Origin: Paenibacillus sp. Soil522
GTDB lineage: Bacteria; Bacillota; Bacilli; Paenibacillales; Paenibacillaceae
Length of the DNA stretch: 52,820 nucleotides
Assembly: GCF_001428245.1 (NCBI RefSeq)
Contig: NZ_LMRV01000001.1
Coordinates: forward strand, 1,215-54,034
Direction of reading: 5' to 3'
Position numbers and translations under genes: made by a program. Below, in pieces: positions 25,540 to 34,224 of the stretch. Below the pieces are notes generated by a model, which saw only the letters and a program-made list of their open reading frames with translations, had not been told where the DNA came from and made no database searches. The stretch's first letter is position 1, and each line of letters starts with the position of its first letter.

Positions 25540-27144
25540 TTGAAAACATTTGCAGAATTTGGCTTAGAACCGAAAGTGTTGCAAGCTATTACCGAACTTG
25601 GATTTGAGGAATCTACCCCGATTCAAGACAAAGCGATCCCTATAGCTATGGCAGGTACAGATCTTATTGGCCAAGCACAAACGGGTACAGGAAAGACAGC
25701 GGCATTCGGAATTCCGCTCATTAACAAAATTCCGACAAGCGAGGAACGCATTGTCGCATTAATAATGACGCCAACCCGTGAACTCGCTATTCAAGTGGCT
25801 GAGGAGATCGGGAAGTTAACTCGATACAAGGGTCTTCGCTCGCTGCCGATTTACGGTGGGCAAGAAATTGGACGTCAAATCCGTGCATTGAAGAAGAAGC
25901 CTCAAATTATTATTGGAACACCAGGACGTTTGCTTGACCACATCAACCGTAAGACGATTCGTCTCGATGATGTACAAACGGTTGTTTTGGACGAAGCGGA
26001 TGAAATGCTTGACATGGGTTTCATGGATGATATCCAATCGATCTTGAAGCAAGTGCCTGAAGAGCGTCACACGATGCTGTTCTCCGCAACGATGCCGGTT
26101 AATATTCAGAAGCTTGCGCAGCAATTTCTGAAGAACCCTGAGCATGTTTCGGTCATTCCGAAGCAAATCACGGCACCATCTATTGAGCAATCATACATCG
26201 AGGTGCACGAGCGCCAGAAGTTTGAAGCGCTTAGCCGCTTGCTCGATATGGAGTCCCCGGAGCTTGCTATCATCTTCGGCCGTACAAAACGCCGGGTTGA
26301 TGAGCTAAGCGAAGCGCTTCAGAAGCGTGGTTACACGGCTGATGGCTTGCACGGAGATTTGTCTCAAAACCAACGGGATAGCGTAATGCGCAAATTCCGT
26401 GACGGCAGCATCGATGTGTTGGTAGCAACAGACGTTGCTGCACGCGGTCTCGATGTTTCCGGCGTAACGCATGTTATCAACTTTGACCTTCCGCAAGATC
26501 CTGAGAGCTACGTACACCGTATCGGTCGTACAGGCCGCGCAGGTAAAGAAGGTACTGCTTGGTCGTTCGTAACGCCTCGTGAAACCGATCACCTTCATTT
26601 CATCGAGAAAATTACCCGTCAGAAGATGAACCGCAAGCCGCTTCCAAGCATCGCTGAGGCTATCGAAGGTAAGCAACGCTTAACGGCTGAACGTCTTCTT
26701 GAAGTTGTACAGAACGAAGAGTTCACGGAATATAAAGCGATTTCCATTCAATTGCTTGAGCAATATGATTCCGTTCACTTGCTCTCCGCAGCAATCAAAT
26801 TGCTGACAGGTGAGAAGAAAAACGTAGAAATCGAATTGACGCCGGAAGATCCGCTTCGCGCGAAAAAACGTAAACCGGACATTCGTTCGAATGGACGTCC
26901 ATTTAACCGCAGCGGCTCATCCTCATCATACGGCGGCAACCGCAGCGGCGGCGGCGGATATCGCGGTCGCGATGACAGACGCAGCAGCGGCGGTACTGGC
27001 GGTACTGGCGGTACTGGCGGCAGCTCGCGCGGCGGCTACGAGACACGCGGTAACAGCGGCGGCTACGGCGGCAAGAGAAGCAGCGAAGGACGCACTGAAA
27101 ACCGTCGTCCGAAAAGCTCAACCGATGGTTACGTAAACAACTAA
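25540..27144 (+). CDS. cshA: DEAD-box RNA helicase, CshA type, UUG start
   Basis: CshA-type helicases unwind RNA in cold adaptation, ribosome assembly and the degradosome. The 534-residue protein starts with the Q motif region ([14 protein letters not shown]...STPIQ). It has [12 protein letters not shown] (Walker A), [25 protein letters not shown] (DEAD), FSATMP (SAT) and [14 protein letters not shown] basic glycine/serine/arginine tail from about residue 445 is probably disordered and RNA-binding; it includes GGT repeated three times (9-bp DNA repeats near 26992-27018). The TTG start is set by AAAGGAG about 12 nt upstream and by homology. Confidence 0.93.
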   Translation: MKTFAEFGLEPKVLQAITELGFEESTPIQDKAIPIAMAGTDLIGQAQTGTGKTAAFGIPLINKIPTSEERIVALIMTPTRELAIQVAEEIGKLTRYKGLRSLPIYGGQEIGRQIRALKKKPQIIIGTPGRLLDHINRKTIRLDDVQTVVLDEADEMLDMGFMDDIQSILKQVPEERHTMLFSATMPVNIQKLAQQFLKNPEHVSVIPKQITAPSIEQSYIEVHERQKFEALSRLLDMESPELAIIFGRTKRRVDELSEALQKRGYTADGLHGDLSQNQRDSVMRKFRDGSIDVLVATDVAARGLDVSGVTHVINFDLPQDPESYVHRIGRTGRAGKEGTAWSFVTPRETDHLHFIEKITRQKMNRKPLPSIAEAIEGKQRLTAERLLEVVQNEEFTEYKAISIQLLEQYDSVHLLSAAIKLLTGEKKNVEIELTPEDPLRAKKRKPDIRSNGRPFNRSGSSSSYGGNRSGGGGYRGRDDRRSSGGTGGTGGTGGSSRGGYETRGNSGGYGGKRSSEGRTENRRPKSSTDGYVNN

Positions 27145-27173
27145 TTAATCTTTACCCATATATTTTCCAAAAA

Positions 27174-27229
27174 AACCGAGAAAGTCCGTGACCCTAACGG
27201 GCATCCGGACTTCTCGGTTCTTTTTTTTG
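27174..27229 (+). terminator. Terminator after the helicase gene
   Basis: AACCGAGAA and GTCCG pair with CGGAC and TTCTCGGTT, followed by CTTTTTTTT. Confidence 0.92.
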
Positions 27230-27272
27230 TTATTGTCCGTAGGATTAATCTTACATTCTGGAGGCAGATCAG

Positions 27273-28049
27273 ATGGAACCAAGAGGGTTAATGGGTGGAT
27301 TTTACCGAATTTCCGAATGGATTATGCGGTTATCGGTTATCAATATATTATGGTTAGTCTGCTCAATTCCTTTCGTTTTCTTTGCGTGGGGACTGCTTTT
27401 CTCACAGGATGAAAGTCAGGTATATTCCGCGTTAATTGCTATGGCTGTCATTGCTCCTTTTACCTTGTTTCCAGCCACTGCGGCAATGTTTGCAGTTGCT
27501 CGCAAATGGGTAATGGGTGAGAGCGATGTTGCGCTGTTCAAAACTTTTTTTCGTGCCTACAAGGAAAATTATAAGCAAAGTATGCTTGGCGGTATTATTT
27601 ATACGATTCTGCTGGCGATTATGATTGTTGATTTTATCGTATACCGTGATCAATTGAATTTGTTGTCATACATCTTCATTGCTTTTCTTGTTTTGTTAAT
27701 CGTCTCGTTATTTAATTTTTTCTCCATGCTTGTCCATTATCATATGAAAACGTTTCAATTGCTGAAAAACGCTGTCCTCATTACGATCGGCAAACCTTTC
27801 CGTTCGCTGTCGACTGCAATAATGAGCGGAGCTGTCATCTATTTCAGCACGCGGTTTACGTTTCTTATTCCATTCTTTATGGGCAGTATCATCGCTTACT
27901 TGGCATTCTGGAATTTCAATTTGATTTACCAGAAGCTGCAGGATCAAGCGGAGAAAGCGCGTTTAGCGGAGGAAGAAGAGGCAGAGAAGGCTGCGGAACT
28001 TGACCGTATCGATTTGGTTAAGGATGATTCGAACGACTCCAGTAAATAA
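27273..28049 (+). CDS. YesL family (DUF624) membrane protein
   Basis: The 258-residue protein has about five hydrophobic helices and the DUF624 features NILWLVCSIPFVF and TLFPATAAMFAVARKW. It ends in a highly charged, glutamate-rich tail. YesL-type proteins often sit beside sugar ABC transporters, but not here. The function is unknown. The ATG follows TGGAGG. Confidence 0.87.
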   Translation: MEPRGLMGGFYRISEWIMRLSVINILWLVCSIPFVFFAWGLLFSQDESQVYSALIAMAVIAPFTLFPATAAMFAVARKWVMGESDVALFKTFFRAYKENYKQSMLGGIIYTILLAIMIVDFIVYRDQLNLLSYIFIAFLVLLIVSLFNFFSMLVHYHMKTFQLLKNAVLITIGKPFRSLSTAIMSGAVIYFSTRFTFLIPFFMGSIIAYLAFWNFNLIYQKLQDQAEKARLAEEEEAEKAAELDRIDLVKDDSNDSSK

Positions 28050-28062
28050 CAACCGATCAAAG

Positions 28063-28091
28063 TTTACTTTTTCTTATGTTCGGTCTATAAT
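28063..28091 (+). promoter_or_regulatory. Promoter of the 6S RNA
   Basis: TTTACT (28063-28068), 17-bp spacer, and perfect TATAAT (28086-28091), giving a start near 28098. Confidence 0.75.
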
Positions 28092-28097
28092 AGCAAT

Positions 28098-28285
28098 ACC
28101 TCCTGCGATGCTCGTTACGGCTTTACGCTGTTTTGAACCAATGGCTGTTTCACGGGAGACCAATATCGAAACGTAGCTGACATGCCCCCGAAACGGGATC
28201 TCAAAAGCGGTTCTGCGGTCACCCACCTGCGTAAGCGGGTTCAGAAACATGTGAGTCGGACGGCATAGGCGGGTTCTCATTTTCA
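28098..28285 (+). ncRNA. ssrS: 6S RNA
   Basis: The transcript of about 190 nt would fold into one long, interrupted hairpin, as 6S RNAs do. The closing stem joins ACCTCCTGC at the 5' end with GGCATAGGCGGGT at the 3' end. The main arm pairs GTTT.GAACC (28130-28139) with GGTTC..AAAC (28238-28248). The central part is open, resembling the melted-promoter mimic that binds sigma-A RNA polymerase in stationary phase. Its own promoter precedes it and a terminator follows. Assignment rests on structure and remembered consensus, not on a covariance search. Confidence 0.75.
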
Positions 28286-28287
28286 AA

Positions 28288-28330
28288 TGAAGAGCATTTG
28301 CTGGTTAAATCCGGTGATAGCTCTTTTTTC
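28288..28330 (+). terminator. Terminator after the 6S RNA
   Basis: AGAGC (28291-28295) pairs with GCTCT (28320-28324) over an inner imperfect stem, followed by TTTTTT. Confidence 0.7.
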
Positions 28331-28389
28331 ATTGGACAAATCATGGTATCATATAGAGTAATGTACATAGATGCCGGAGGGGGAGATCG

Positions 28390-28782
28390 TTGTTGTTGAA
28401 GCGGACCTTAATCGGGCTTCTGCGCAGTCATGAACAGACTGGCGACAGAGCCAAGGATCCAATGCTCAAATCTCATTTCTACAAGCTGCCGAAAGATAAG
28501 ACTTGGGATGAAGTGATATCGACTCTTAAGAAAATGCAAGGCTATAAGGTGCTGCACGAGGTGCAATCCGTTGGTGAGATTGTGCTAGAGAAGCGCACGG
28601 CATTTGGAAGAACGATGGACATTACCGTTTCCGTCATTAGTGTAAACCCGCTGCAATCGGCTGTCGATATTTATTCAGCGTCCCGCGGATCGTTAGGGGA
28701 TCTTGGTTCTAATTACAGAGTCATCCTGGATTTATACCGTACACTCGATAAGAAGCTTGCCGCATTTAAAATTAACAGTTAA
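28390..28782 (+). CDS. DUF1499-like protein, 130 aa
   Basis: The C-terminal half matches the DUF1499 pattern: VDIYSASRGSLGDLGSNYRVI corresponds to the family's RSaSRxGxxDLGxNrxRI, and KTWDEVISTLKKMQGY fits the conserved tryptophan region. Function is unknown. The start is one of three consecutive TTG codons (28390, 28393, 28396) after GGAGGGGGAG; the first is given. It follows the 6S RNA terminator. Confidence 0.75.
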   Translation: MLLKRTLIGLLRSHEQTGDRAKDPMLKSHFYKLPKDKTWDEVISTLKKMQGYKVLHEVQSVGEIVLEKRTAFGRTMDITVSVISVNPLQSAVDIYSASRGSLGDLGSNYRVILDLYRTLDKKLAAFKINS

Positions 28783-28787
28783 TACAT

Positions 28788-28826
28788 AAACAAAGCGAGG
28801 AAGGATATCCTTCACTCGCTTTGTTT
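28788..28826. terminator. Bidirectional terminator
   Basis: AAACAAAGCGAG (28788-28799) pairs with CTCGCTTTGTTT (28815-28826); the interior GAAGGATATCCTTC is itself a 14-bp palindrome. It serves the DUF1499-like gene and the convergent tpx. Confidence 0.9.
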
Positions 28827-28862
28827 GCAATATTTGAAAAAATAAGCTCTATAGGATACTGA

Positions 28863-29381
28863 TTATACGAGCGCTTTGACAGCGTTGATCGCTTGCTCAT
28901 AGTTCGGGTGCTCAGTCATTTCAGTCAAGTATTCAACATACTGAATCGTGTCATTAGCATCGATGACGAAGATCGAGCGTTGATCAAGACCAAGCTCTTT
29001 AATGTATGCGCCGTATGATTCGCCGAAGCTATGTGCTTTGTAGTCAGAGAGTAAAACGACTTTGTCGATGCCTGCCGCACCGCACCAGCGAGCTTGTGCG
29101 AAAGGAAGGTCAACGCTGACCGTGAGGACAACAACATTATCTCCTAGTGAGCCTGCAACTTCATTAAAACGGCGAGTTTGCGCATCGCAAACGCCTGTAT
29201 CGATGGAAGGCACAACGCTGATTAATTTGATTTTACCGGAATAGTCCTTAAGAGAAACATTTTCTACGAGCGATTTGTTAAGGATGAAATCAGGAGCCTT
29301 GTCTCCTGTCTTCAGTTCTGGTCCAACTAATGTGATCGGATTGCCCTTGAAAGTGGCGACTCCATTACGTTCTTGTGTCAT
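28863..29381 (-). CDS. tpx: Thiol peroxidase (atypical 2-Cys peroxiredoxin)
   Basis: Tpx reduces hydrogen and organic peroxides with electrons from thioredoxin. The 172-residue protein has the peroxidatic cysteine in SIDTGVCDAQTRRF (C65) and the resolving cysteine in FAQARWCGAAG (C100), the spacing typical of Tpx. It is cytosolic and of normal length. The ATG follows AGAGGAGG at a spacing of about 11 nt. Confidence 0.97.
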   Translation of the reverse strand: MTQERNGVATFKGNPITLVGPELKTGDKAPDFILNKSLVENVSLKDYSGKIKLISVVPSIDTGVCDAQTRRFNEVAGSLGDNVVVLTVSVDLPFAQARWCGAAGIDKVVLLSDYKAHSFGESYGAYIKELGLDQRSIFVIDANDTIQYVEYLTEMTEHPNYEQAINAVKALV

Positions 29382-29483
29382 TTGAAAAAATTCCTCCTCT
29401 AAATTGAATGGTTAATACCAGATTTATTATAATCGTTATGAAACGGCCTTGTCCAATTGTTGGAGAGGAAAGGTGATGAATTA

Positions 29484-30128
29484 ATGATCTTCTTGCGATA
29501 TGAAAGCTTTCGCTCTTATTTAAAGCTTTATCCGGTTACGGCTGCTGTGATAGCTCTAAATATGATTTATTTTATCGTAATTGTCATTAACGGTAATCCG
29601 AATGAAGGGCTGCATGCGATTCGGTATGGCGCCTTTATTACCAATCCGAAGCTTGATCCGTATGGCATGCTGGAGCCGTGGCGTTATGTAACTTCGATTT
29701 TCATGCATTCAGGGATTGAGCATTTGCTTTACAATATGTTTGCCTTGCTAATATTCGCACCGCCGCTTGAACGTCTTCTAAATAGCGTCAAATATGCTTT
29801 GTTTTATTTACTTTGCGGCATAGCGGGTAATGGAATGAGTGCATGGACCAACGTTCTCGAAGGAGGCTTCGACACTCACGTGGGTGTGGGAGCTTCGGGA
29901 GCGATTTACGGTGTTTACGGTGCGTTTCTATACATTTCCTTGTTCAAGAAGTCGAGGTTGGATGAGGGCTCGCGCAAGACGGTTTATACGATTTTAATTT
30001 TTGGGGTTATTTATTCCTTCCTTGTGCCGAGCGTTGACCTGTGGGCCCATGTTGGAGGCGCTCTGGCTGGCTTCCTTCTTTACTATGTATTCGACCGCTT
30101 GAATACGCATAGAAATAAAGTGCTTTGA
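29484..30128 (+). CDS. Rhomboid family intramembrane serine protease
   Basis: From the ATG at 29484 (after GGAAAGGTGAT) the protein has 214 residues and six hydrophobic helices. It has the serine in GVGASGAIYGVYGAF (about S138) and the histidine in LWAHVGGALAGF (about H189), the rhomboid dyad, and HLLYNMFAL in the second helix. Rhomboids cleave membrane proteins within the bilayer; the substrate is unknown. A TTG at 29457 would add nine residues but has a poor ribosome site. A LysR-type regulator follows 38 bp later. Confidence 0.92.
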   Translation: MIFLRYESFRSYLKLYPVTAAVIALNMIYFIVIVINGNPNEGLHAIRYGAFITNPKLDPYGMLEPWRYVTSIFMHSGIEHLLYNMFALLIFAPPLERLLNSVKYALFYLLCGIAGNGMSAWTNVLEGGFDTHVGVGASGAIYGVYGAFLYISLFKKSRLDEGSRKTVYTILIFGVIYSFLVPSVDLWAHVGGALAGFLLYYVFDRLNTHRNKVL

Positions 30129-30166
30129 ATGAAAACTTTGTATATATGGGAGAGAAACGAACAGGT

Positions 30167-31063
30167 ATGGAACTTCGTCAGCTTTATTATTTTGTAAAGG
30201 TAGCAAAAAAAGAACATGTCACTCAAGCGGCAGAAGAGCTGCATGTGGCGCAATCGGCAGTCAGCCGGCAAATTCACCAGCTGGAAGAAGAGCTTGGCGT
30301 AAAGCTGTTTGTTCAAAAGGGAAGAAACCTGCAGCTGACGCCTGTCGGCCAGCTTTTTCTGAAGCGTGCTGAAGTCATCTTGGCTGATTTAGAGAGGGCT
30401 GTCATTGAAATACATGAATTTCTGGATCCTGAAAAGGGTGAAATCAGACTCGGCTTTCCGCATAGCTTAGGGATTTCATTAATTCCTCAGGTCGTTGCTG
30501 CCTTCCGAAAGCTGCATCCGAATGTGAAATTTCGATTTAAGCAGGGGATGTATCCGTCGCTTATACGCGACATGATCAAAGGCGATATAGATTTGGCATT
30601 CATCTCTCCTTTTCCCGATGAGCATGAATTTGTGTGCGGCGAAGTGCTGCTCACTGAAGAGCTATATGCCATATTGCCGCCTGGCCATCGTTTATCCGAC
30701 AAGGAATCGATTGAGCTGAAGGAGCTGGAGGATGAGACATTCGTTTTGTTTAGCGAAGGCTACTCGTTAAGACCGATCGTCTGGGAAGCCTGCCAGGAGG
30801 CGGGGTTTACACCGAAGATCGGCTTTGAGGGTGAAGAGACGGATACGATACGCGGATTAGTGGCTGCAGGAATGGGTGTAAGCTTACTGCCGGAAATGGC
30901 GCTGCACTACACGGGTCCGCTGCATCCTACAAAGATGCGTGTAACCGGGCCTCAAGTGACACGAACAATCGGGCTTATACGACGTTCAAATGAGAAGCTG
31001 CCGCTTGTTGCGAAAGTATTTCACGGCTTTTTGCTCCGTTATTTTCAAGAGGGAAATAAGTAG
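30167..31063 (+). CDS. LysR family transcriptional regulator, GltC-like
   Basis: The 298-residue protein starts MELRQLYYFVKVAKKEHVTQ and has the helix-turn-helix AAEELHVAQSAVSRQIHQLE followed by the effector domain. The overall likeness to B. subtilis GltC is strong (FLDPEKGEIRLGFPHSLG, GLVAAGMGVSLLPE). GltC activates glutamate synthase genes in response to 2-oxoglutarate, but gltAB is not adjacent here, so the target is not shown. The start at 30167 is set by homology; an upstream ATG at 30125 adds 14 unlikely residues. Confidence 0.9.
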   Translation: MELRQLYYFVKVAKKEHVTQAAEELHVAQSAVSRQIHQLEEELGVKLFVQKGRNLQLTPVGQLFLKRAEVILADLERAVIEIHEFLDPEKGEIRLGFPHSLGISLIPQVVAAFRKLHPNVKFRFKQGMYPSLIRDMIKGDIDLAFISPFPDEHEFVCGEVLLTEELYAILPPGHRLSDKESIELKELEDETFVLFSEGYSLRPIVWEACQEAGFTPKIGFEGEETDTIRGLVAAGMGVSLLPEMALHYTGPLHPTKMRVTGPQVTRTIGLIRRSNEKLPLVAKVFHGFLLRYFQEGNK

Positions 31064-31083
31064 CCGGGCAAGATAAATAAAAG

Positions 31084-31136
31084 AGGAGCTGTTCCTAATG
31101 GTCTACAAAGACCATTTGAAACAGCTCCTTTTTTTT
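31084..31136 (+). terminator. Terminator after the LysR gene
   Basis: AGGAGCTGTT (31084-31093) pairs with AACAGCTCCT (31120-31129), with an inner AATGGTC/GACCATT stem and a run of Ts. Confidence 0.92.
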
Positions 31137-31149
31137 GTATCAAGTTTTG

Positions 31150-31830
31150 TTATTCTTGGCGGCTGCCGCCTACAAAAATTAATATATATCTTATAAGCTC
31201 CAGCAAGGAAAGGAGGGCTGCCGCTACATAAGTTAATGCTGCTGCATTAAGCACCTTTGCAACGCCCCGTTCCTCATCGTTCGTAATGAAGCCTTCTGCA
31301 ATCATAATGTCTCTTGCGCGGTTGCTGGCGTTAAACTCAACCGGCAGGGTGATGATCTGGAACGCTACCGCAACCGAGAAGAAGATAATGCCAAGCCCGA
31401 TCAAATTCAGTGCCGAGAAAAGGATGCCGGCGATGAATAGGAATGGGGCAACGCCAGAGGCGAAATTAACGACCGGAAAGATGCGGTGGCGCAATACGAG
31501 CATAGGGTAATGCTCTGCATGCTGGATTGCGTGTCCGACCTCATGACAGGCGACGGAAACCGCTGAAATTGTATTTTCGTAATAAACGGGCTCCGATAGA
31601 CGTACAACGCGGTGAATAGGGTCATAGTGATCAGTGAGTACGCCTCGTACAGGCTCGATAGGCACATTGTGTAAACCGTTGGAATCAAGCATTCGCCGTG
31701 CTGCCTGGTAGCCGGTTAAACCGCTGTTAGCTTGAACGCGAGTCCATTTCTTAAAGGTTCCCTTAACACGGAATTGTGCCCAAATCGTTAATATAAAAGC
31801 GAGCACAATTAGGATGTAAATAAACGTCAT
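31150..31830 (-). CDS. Zinc metallopeptidase, YugP family
   Basis: The 226-residue membrane protein has an N-terminal helix, the zinc motif ACHEVGHAIQHAEHYP (HExxH), and two or three C-terminal helices. It matches the neutral zinc metallopeptidase family 2 (PF04298), of which B. subtilis YugP is a member. It probably cleaves membrane or envelope substrates; none is known. The ATG follows GGAGGAATG. Confidence 0.92.
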   Translation of the reverse strand: MTFIYILIVLAFILTIWAQFRVKGTFKKWTRVQANSGLTGYQAARRMLDSNGLHNVPIEPVRGVLTDHYDPIHRVVRLSEPVYYENTISAVSVACHEVGHAIQHAEHYPMLVLRHRIFPVVNFASGVAPFLFIAGILFSALNLIGLGIIFFSVAVAFQIITLPVEFNASNRARDIMIAEGFITNDEERGVAKVLNAAALTYVAAALLSLLELIRYILIFVGGSRQE

Positions 31831-31866
31831 CGAGTCATTCCTCCATTATAGTGATGAAATATACCG

Positions 31867-32292
31867 CTACATGAGGGAGCTTTTGTTGATGAGCAGCATC
31901 AGTGCCTCGATACAGGCTGCTGTCTGCGGCATCAGACGCGTGTAGAGATGATTGGCCTGACGGGGCTTGAGCTTCTTGATGACGGGCTCCAGCTCCTTCA
32001 CTTCACGCTCCAGCTGGCTTAGATGATGCTGCAGGTCGGTTAGCTTTCGCGAGACTTGCTCCTCAGGTGTGATTTTGCTCCAGCTTTCAATTGTTGCTTT
32101 TATTTCATCTAAAGTATATTTATCCTTTTTCATCTGTTCAATACGCTCTAGACGCTGCAAGGTTTCATCGGAGTAGAGGCGATAGTTTTTGGCAGAACGC
32201 TCTGCAGGTTTAATTAGACCGATTGAGGTGTAATAATCAATTGTTCGCGGGCTGATTTGCGCCAGCTTGGAAAGTTCTCCGATCCGGTACAT
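31867..32292 (-). CDS. MerR family transcriptional regulator
   Basis: From the ATG at 32292 (after GGAGGATATAAAT) the protein has 141 residues. MYRIGELSKLAQISPRTIDYYTSIGLI is the winged helix-turn-helix. A coiled coil follows (about residues 70-115, EEQVSRKLTDLQHHLSQLER), then a short C-terminal region. No cysteine cluster suggests a metal sensor. A candidate self-control site lies at 32413-32442. Confidence 0.9.
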   Translation of the reverse strand: MYRIGELSKLAQISPRTIDYYTSIGLIKPAERSAKNYRLYSDETLQRLERIEQMKKDKYTLDEIKATIESWSKITPEEQVSRKLTDLQHHLSQLEREVKELEPVIKKLKPRQANHLYTRLMPQTAACIEALMLLINKSSLM

Positions 32293-32412
32293 ATTTATAT
32301 CCTCCATTCGTTCAATAATAAGAAAGTGAAATACCGTCATACCCTATATTTCATTCTGTAAAGCAGTTCTGTGTAACCATAGATTAAACGTGAGTTAACT
32401 ACTATACTCTTA

Positions 32413-32442
32413 ATGATAATAGGAAAGTAACTGTACAGTCAA
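32413..32442 (-). promoter_or_regulatory. Candidate MerR-type promoter with ACTGTACAGT dyad
   Basis: On the minus strand TTGACT (32442-32437) and TATCAT (32418-32413) are 18 bp apart. The perfect palindrome ACTGTACAGT (32430-32439) sits at the upstream edge of the spacer, as in promoters that MerR proteins activate by distortion. A second dyad, GTCAAA-N7-TTTGAC (32438-32456), overlaps the -35. The predicted mRNA would have a leader of about 110 nt before the merR start. Confidence 0.5.
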
Positions 32443-32456
32443 ACTTGTTATTTGAC

Positions 32457-32736
32457 CATGCCTCTAGATCTTTCCATTCTTATAAATATGAGAAAGTTTT
32501 ATTTTATTCCTTCTATATAATGTTAAGTTTATTTTTAATTTTAATACAGACAAGCAGTCGTTCGAGGGAACTATCATGAATTCCACAAGTAGGAGTCAAT
32601 GCCTAAAAAAAGTGAAAATGCGAAGAATAAGTGGGAAAGATGGGGGGTTTTGGGGTTGATTTGTTTAAAAACTTAACGTTCGTGTCATATTTCGTGCCGA
32701 ATGTTTGATTTTTTTTATAAATTTCGATAAAACGTA
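32457..32736. other. Gene-free A/T-rich spacer upstream of amt
   Basis: No ORF with a ribosome site, no strong hairpin and no repeat is visible in this stretch between the merR control region and the amt promoter. A few A/T-rich segments resemble -10 elements (for example TATATAAT near 32513) without a matching -35. Confidence 0.5.
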
Positions 32737-32765
32737 TTGTCAAACTGAGCACTACTGACTATAAT
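32737..32765 (+). promoter_or_regulatory. Sigma-A promoter of amt
   Basis: TTGTCA (32737-32742), 17-bp spacer, perfect TATAAT (32760-32765). The start site would be near 32772. Confidence 0.85.
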
Positions 32766-32786
32766 GACATTAAGTCTTTCCTCTCA

Positions 32787-32803
32787 TGTAAGGAAACATA
32801 ACA
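32787..32803 (+). promoter_or_regulatory. GlnR/TnrA box in the amt leader
   Basis: TGTAA-GGAAACA-TAACA matches the GlnR/TnrA consensus TGTNA-N7-TNACA at every defined position. It lies about 15-32 nt downstream of the predicted start site, a position suited to repression by blocking transcription. Confidence 0.75.
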
Positions 32804-32820
32804 CTTAGGGAGTGGTCGTA

Positions 32821-34176
32821 TTGATTAAGAAAACGATGTTGGCTTTGGGAATCTTTACCTTATTGTTTCCAGTAATGGCGTTTGCAGAGGATCCTTCCGC
32901 CGCAACGTTGAACATGGGTCTAAACTCGCTCTGGGTTATGCTCTCGTTCATTCTAGTTCTACTCATGCAAGGCGGATTCATTCTTCTTGAAACAGGCTCT
33001 ACTCGCATGAAAAACGCTGGCCACGTTGCAGGGAAAACGATTTTCACAACGGGCTTGGCTGCACTTATTTATTGGGCAATCGGATACGGTATCTCATTCG
33101 GCGGCGATAGCGGAGTAAATGCATTGTTCGGCTGGGGCAACTTCTTCTTCGATCCAGCAGTAGCTGCGGGAGAAGGCGAAAACTATCCAAGCACTGTATT
33201 CTTCTTGTTCCAACTGGCATTTGCAGCAGTATCGCTTTCCATCGCATGGGGCGGTTTCGCAGAAAGAGCGAAGCTTTCATCTTATATCGTATTTACACTT
33301 TTCTTCATCGCTATTATTTACCCGGTAGTTGCTCACTGGATCTGGGGCGGCGGCTGGCTCGCTGAAGATGGAGCGCAAGACTTTGCAGGTTCTACAGTCG
33401 TTCACTTAACGGGTGCGCTTGCAGCATTCGCAGCAACGGTTTTACTTAAACCGCGTATCGGTAAATTTAACAAAGACGGCTCTGCAAATGAAATTTTGGG
33501 TCATAACCAAGTGTTCACAGCACTTTCTGTATTGCTTCTATGGGTTGGCTGGTTCGGTTTCAACGCAGGCAGCACAGTAGCTATTGGCGACGGTTTCTTC
33601 GGTTATGTTGCGTTTAACACGATGCTCGGAGCAGGCGCAGGCGGCGTGGCAGCACTTCTAATTTCTTGGGCAGTTACAGGCAAGGCGGATATTACATCTA
33701 TGCTTAACGGTACGCTTGCAGGTCTTGTTGCCATCACGGCATCTTGCGCTTACGTTGCTCCTTGGGCTGCGGTAGTCATTGGCCTTGTAGCTGGTGTGCT
33801 GGTATTCTACAGCGCGAAGTTCTTCGAGAAAATTAAAGTCGATGATCCAATCTACGCTTTGTCCGTTCACGGCGCAGCCGGTGTATGGGGTACGCTTGCT
33901 AACGGAATTTTCGCAACACAAGCGCTTGCTGAAAAAGTTAATGTTGGTCAAGGCGGTTTGATCGATACGGGCAGCTGGAAGCAGCTTTGGGTTCAATTCG
34001 AATCCGTTGTAGTTGTTGGAGCATTCGTACTCGCAGCCTCGTTCCTTATCCTTGGCATTATGAAACTAATCATGGGCTTCCGCGTTACGGAAGAGCAAGA
34101 AATTATCGGTCTTGACCTTAGCGAGCATGGCGCTTATGGTTATCCTGAGCAAATGAAAAAAACAGGAAACATTTAA
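32821..34176 (+). CDS. amt: Ammonium transporter (Amt/NrgA family)
   Basis: Amt trimers carry ammonium across the membrane. From the TTG at 32821 (after AGGGAGTGG) the protein has 451 residues: a signal-like N-terminus (LALGIFTLLFPVMAFAE), then eleven helices. Family motifs are MQGGFILLETGSTRMKNAGH, FAERAKLSSYIVF, HLTGALAAFAATVLLKPR, WVGWFGFNAGS and the pore-histidine segment SVHGAAGVWGTLANG. A GTG at 32812 is an alternative start. There is no glnK/glnB gene next to it, unlike B. subtilis nrgAB; a DUF294 nucleotidyltransferase gene follows instead after 49 bp. A GlnR-type box points to nitrogen control. Confidence 0.96.
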   Translation: MIKKTMLALGIFTLLFPVMAFAEDPSAATLNMGLNSLWVMLSFILVLLMQGGFILLETGSTRMKNAGHVAGKTIFTTGLAALIYWAIGYGISFGGDSGVNALFGWGNFFFDPAVAAGEGENYPSTVFFLFQLAFAAVSLSIAWGGFAERAKLSSYIVFTLFFIAIIYPVVAHWIWGGGWLAEDGAQDFAGSTVVHLTGALAAFAATVLLKPRIGKFNKDGSANEILGHNQVFTALSVLLLWVGWFGFNAGSTVAIGDGFFGYVAFNTMLGAGAGGVAALLISWAVTGKADITSMLNGTLAGLVAITASCAYVAPWAAVVIGLVAGVLVFYSAKFFEKIKVDDPIYALSVHGAAGVWGTLANGIFATQALAEKVNVGQGGLIDTGSWKQLWVQFESVVVVGAFVLAASFLILGIMKLIMGFRVTEEQEIIGLDLSEHGAYGYPEQMKKTGNI

Positions 34177-34224
34177 GGATAATGGATTGATCATGATGGA
34201 CTGACCGAAGGGAGAGGGCGTCGC

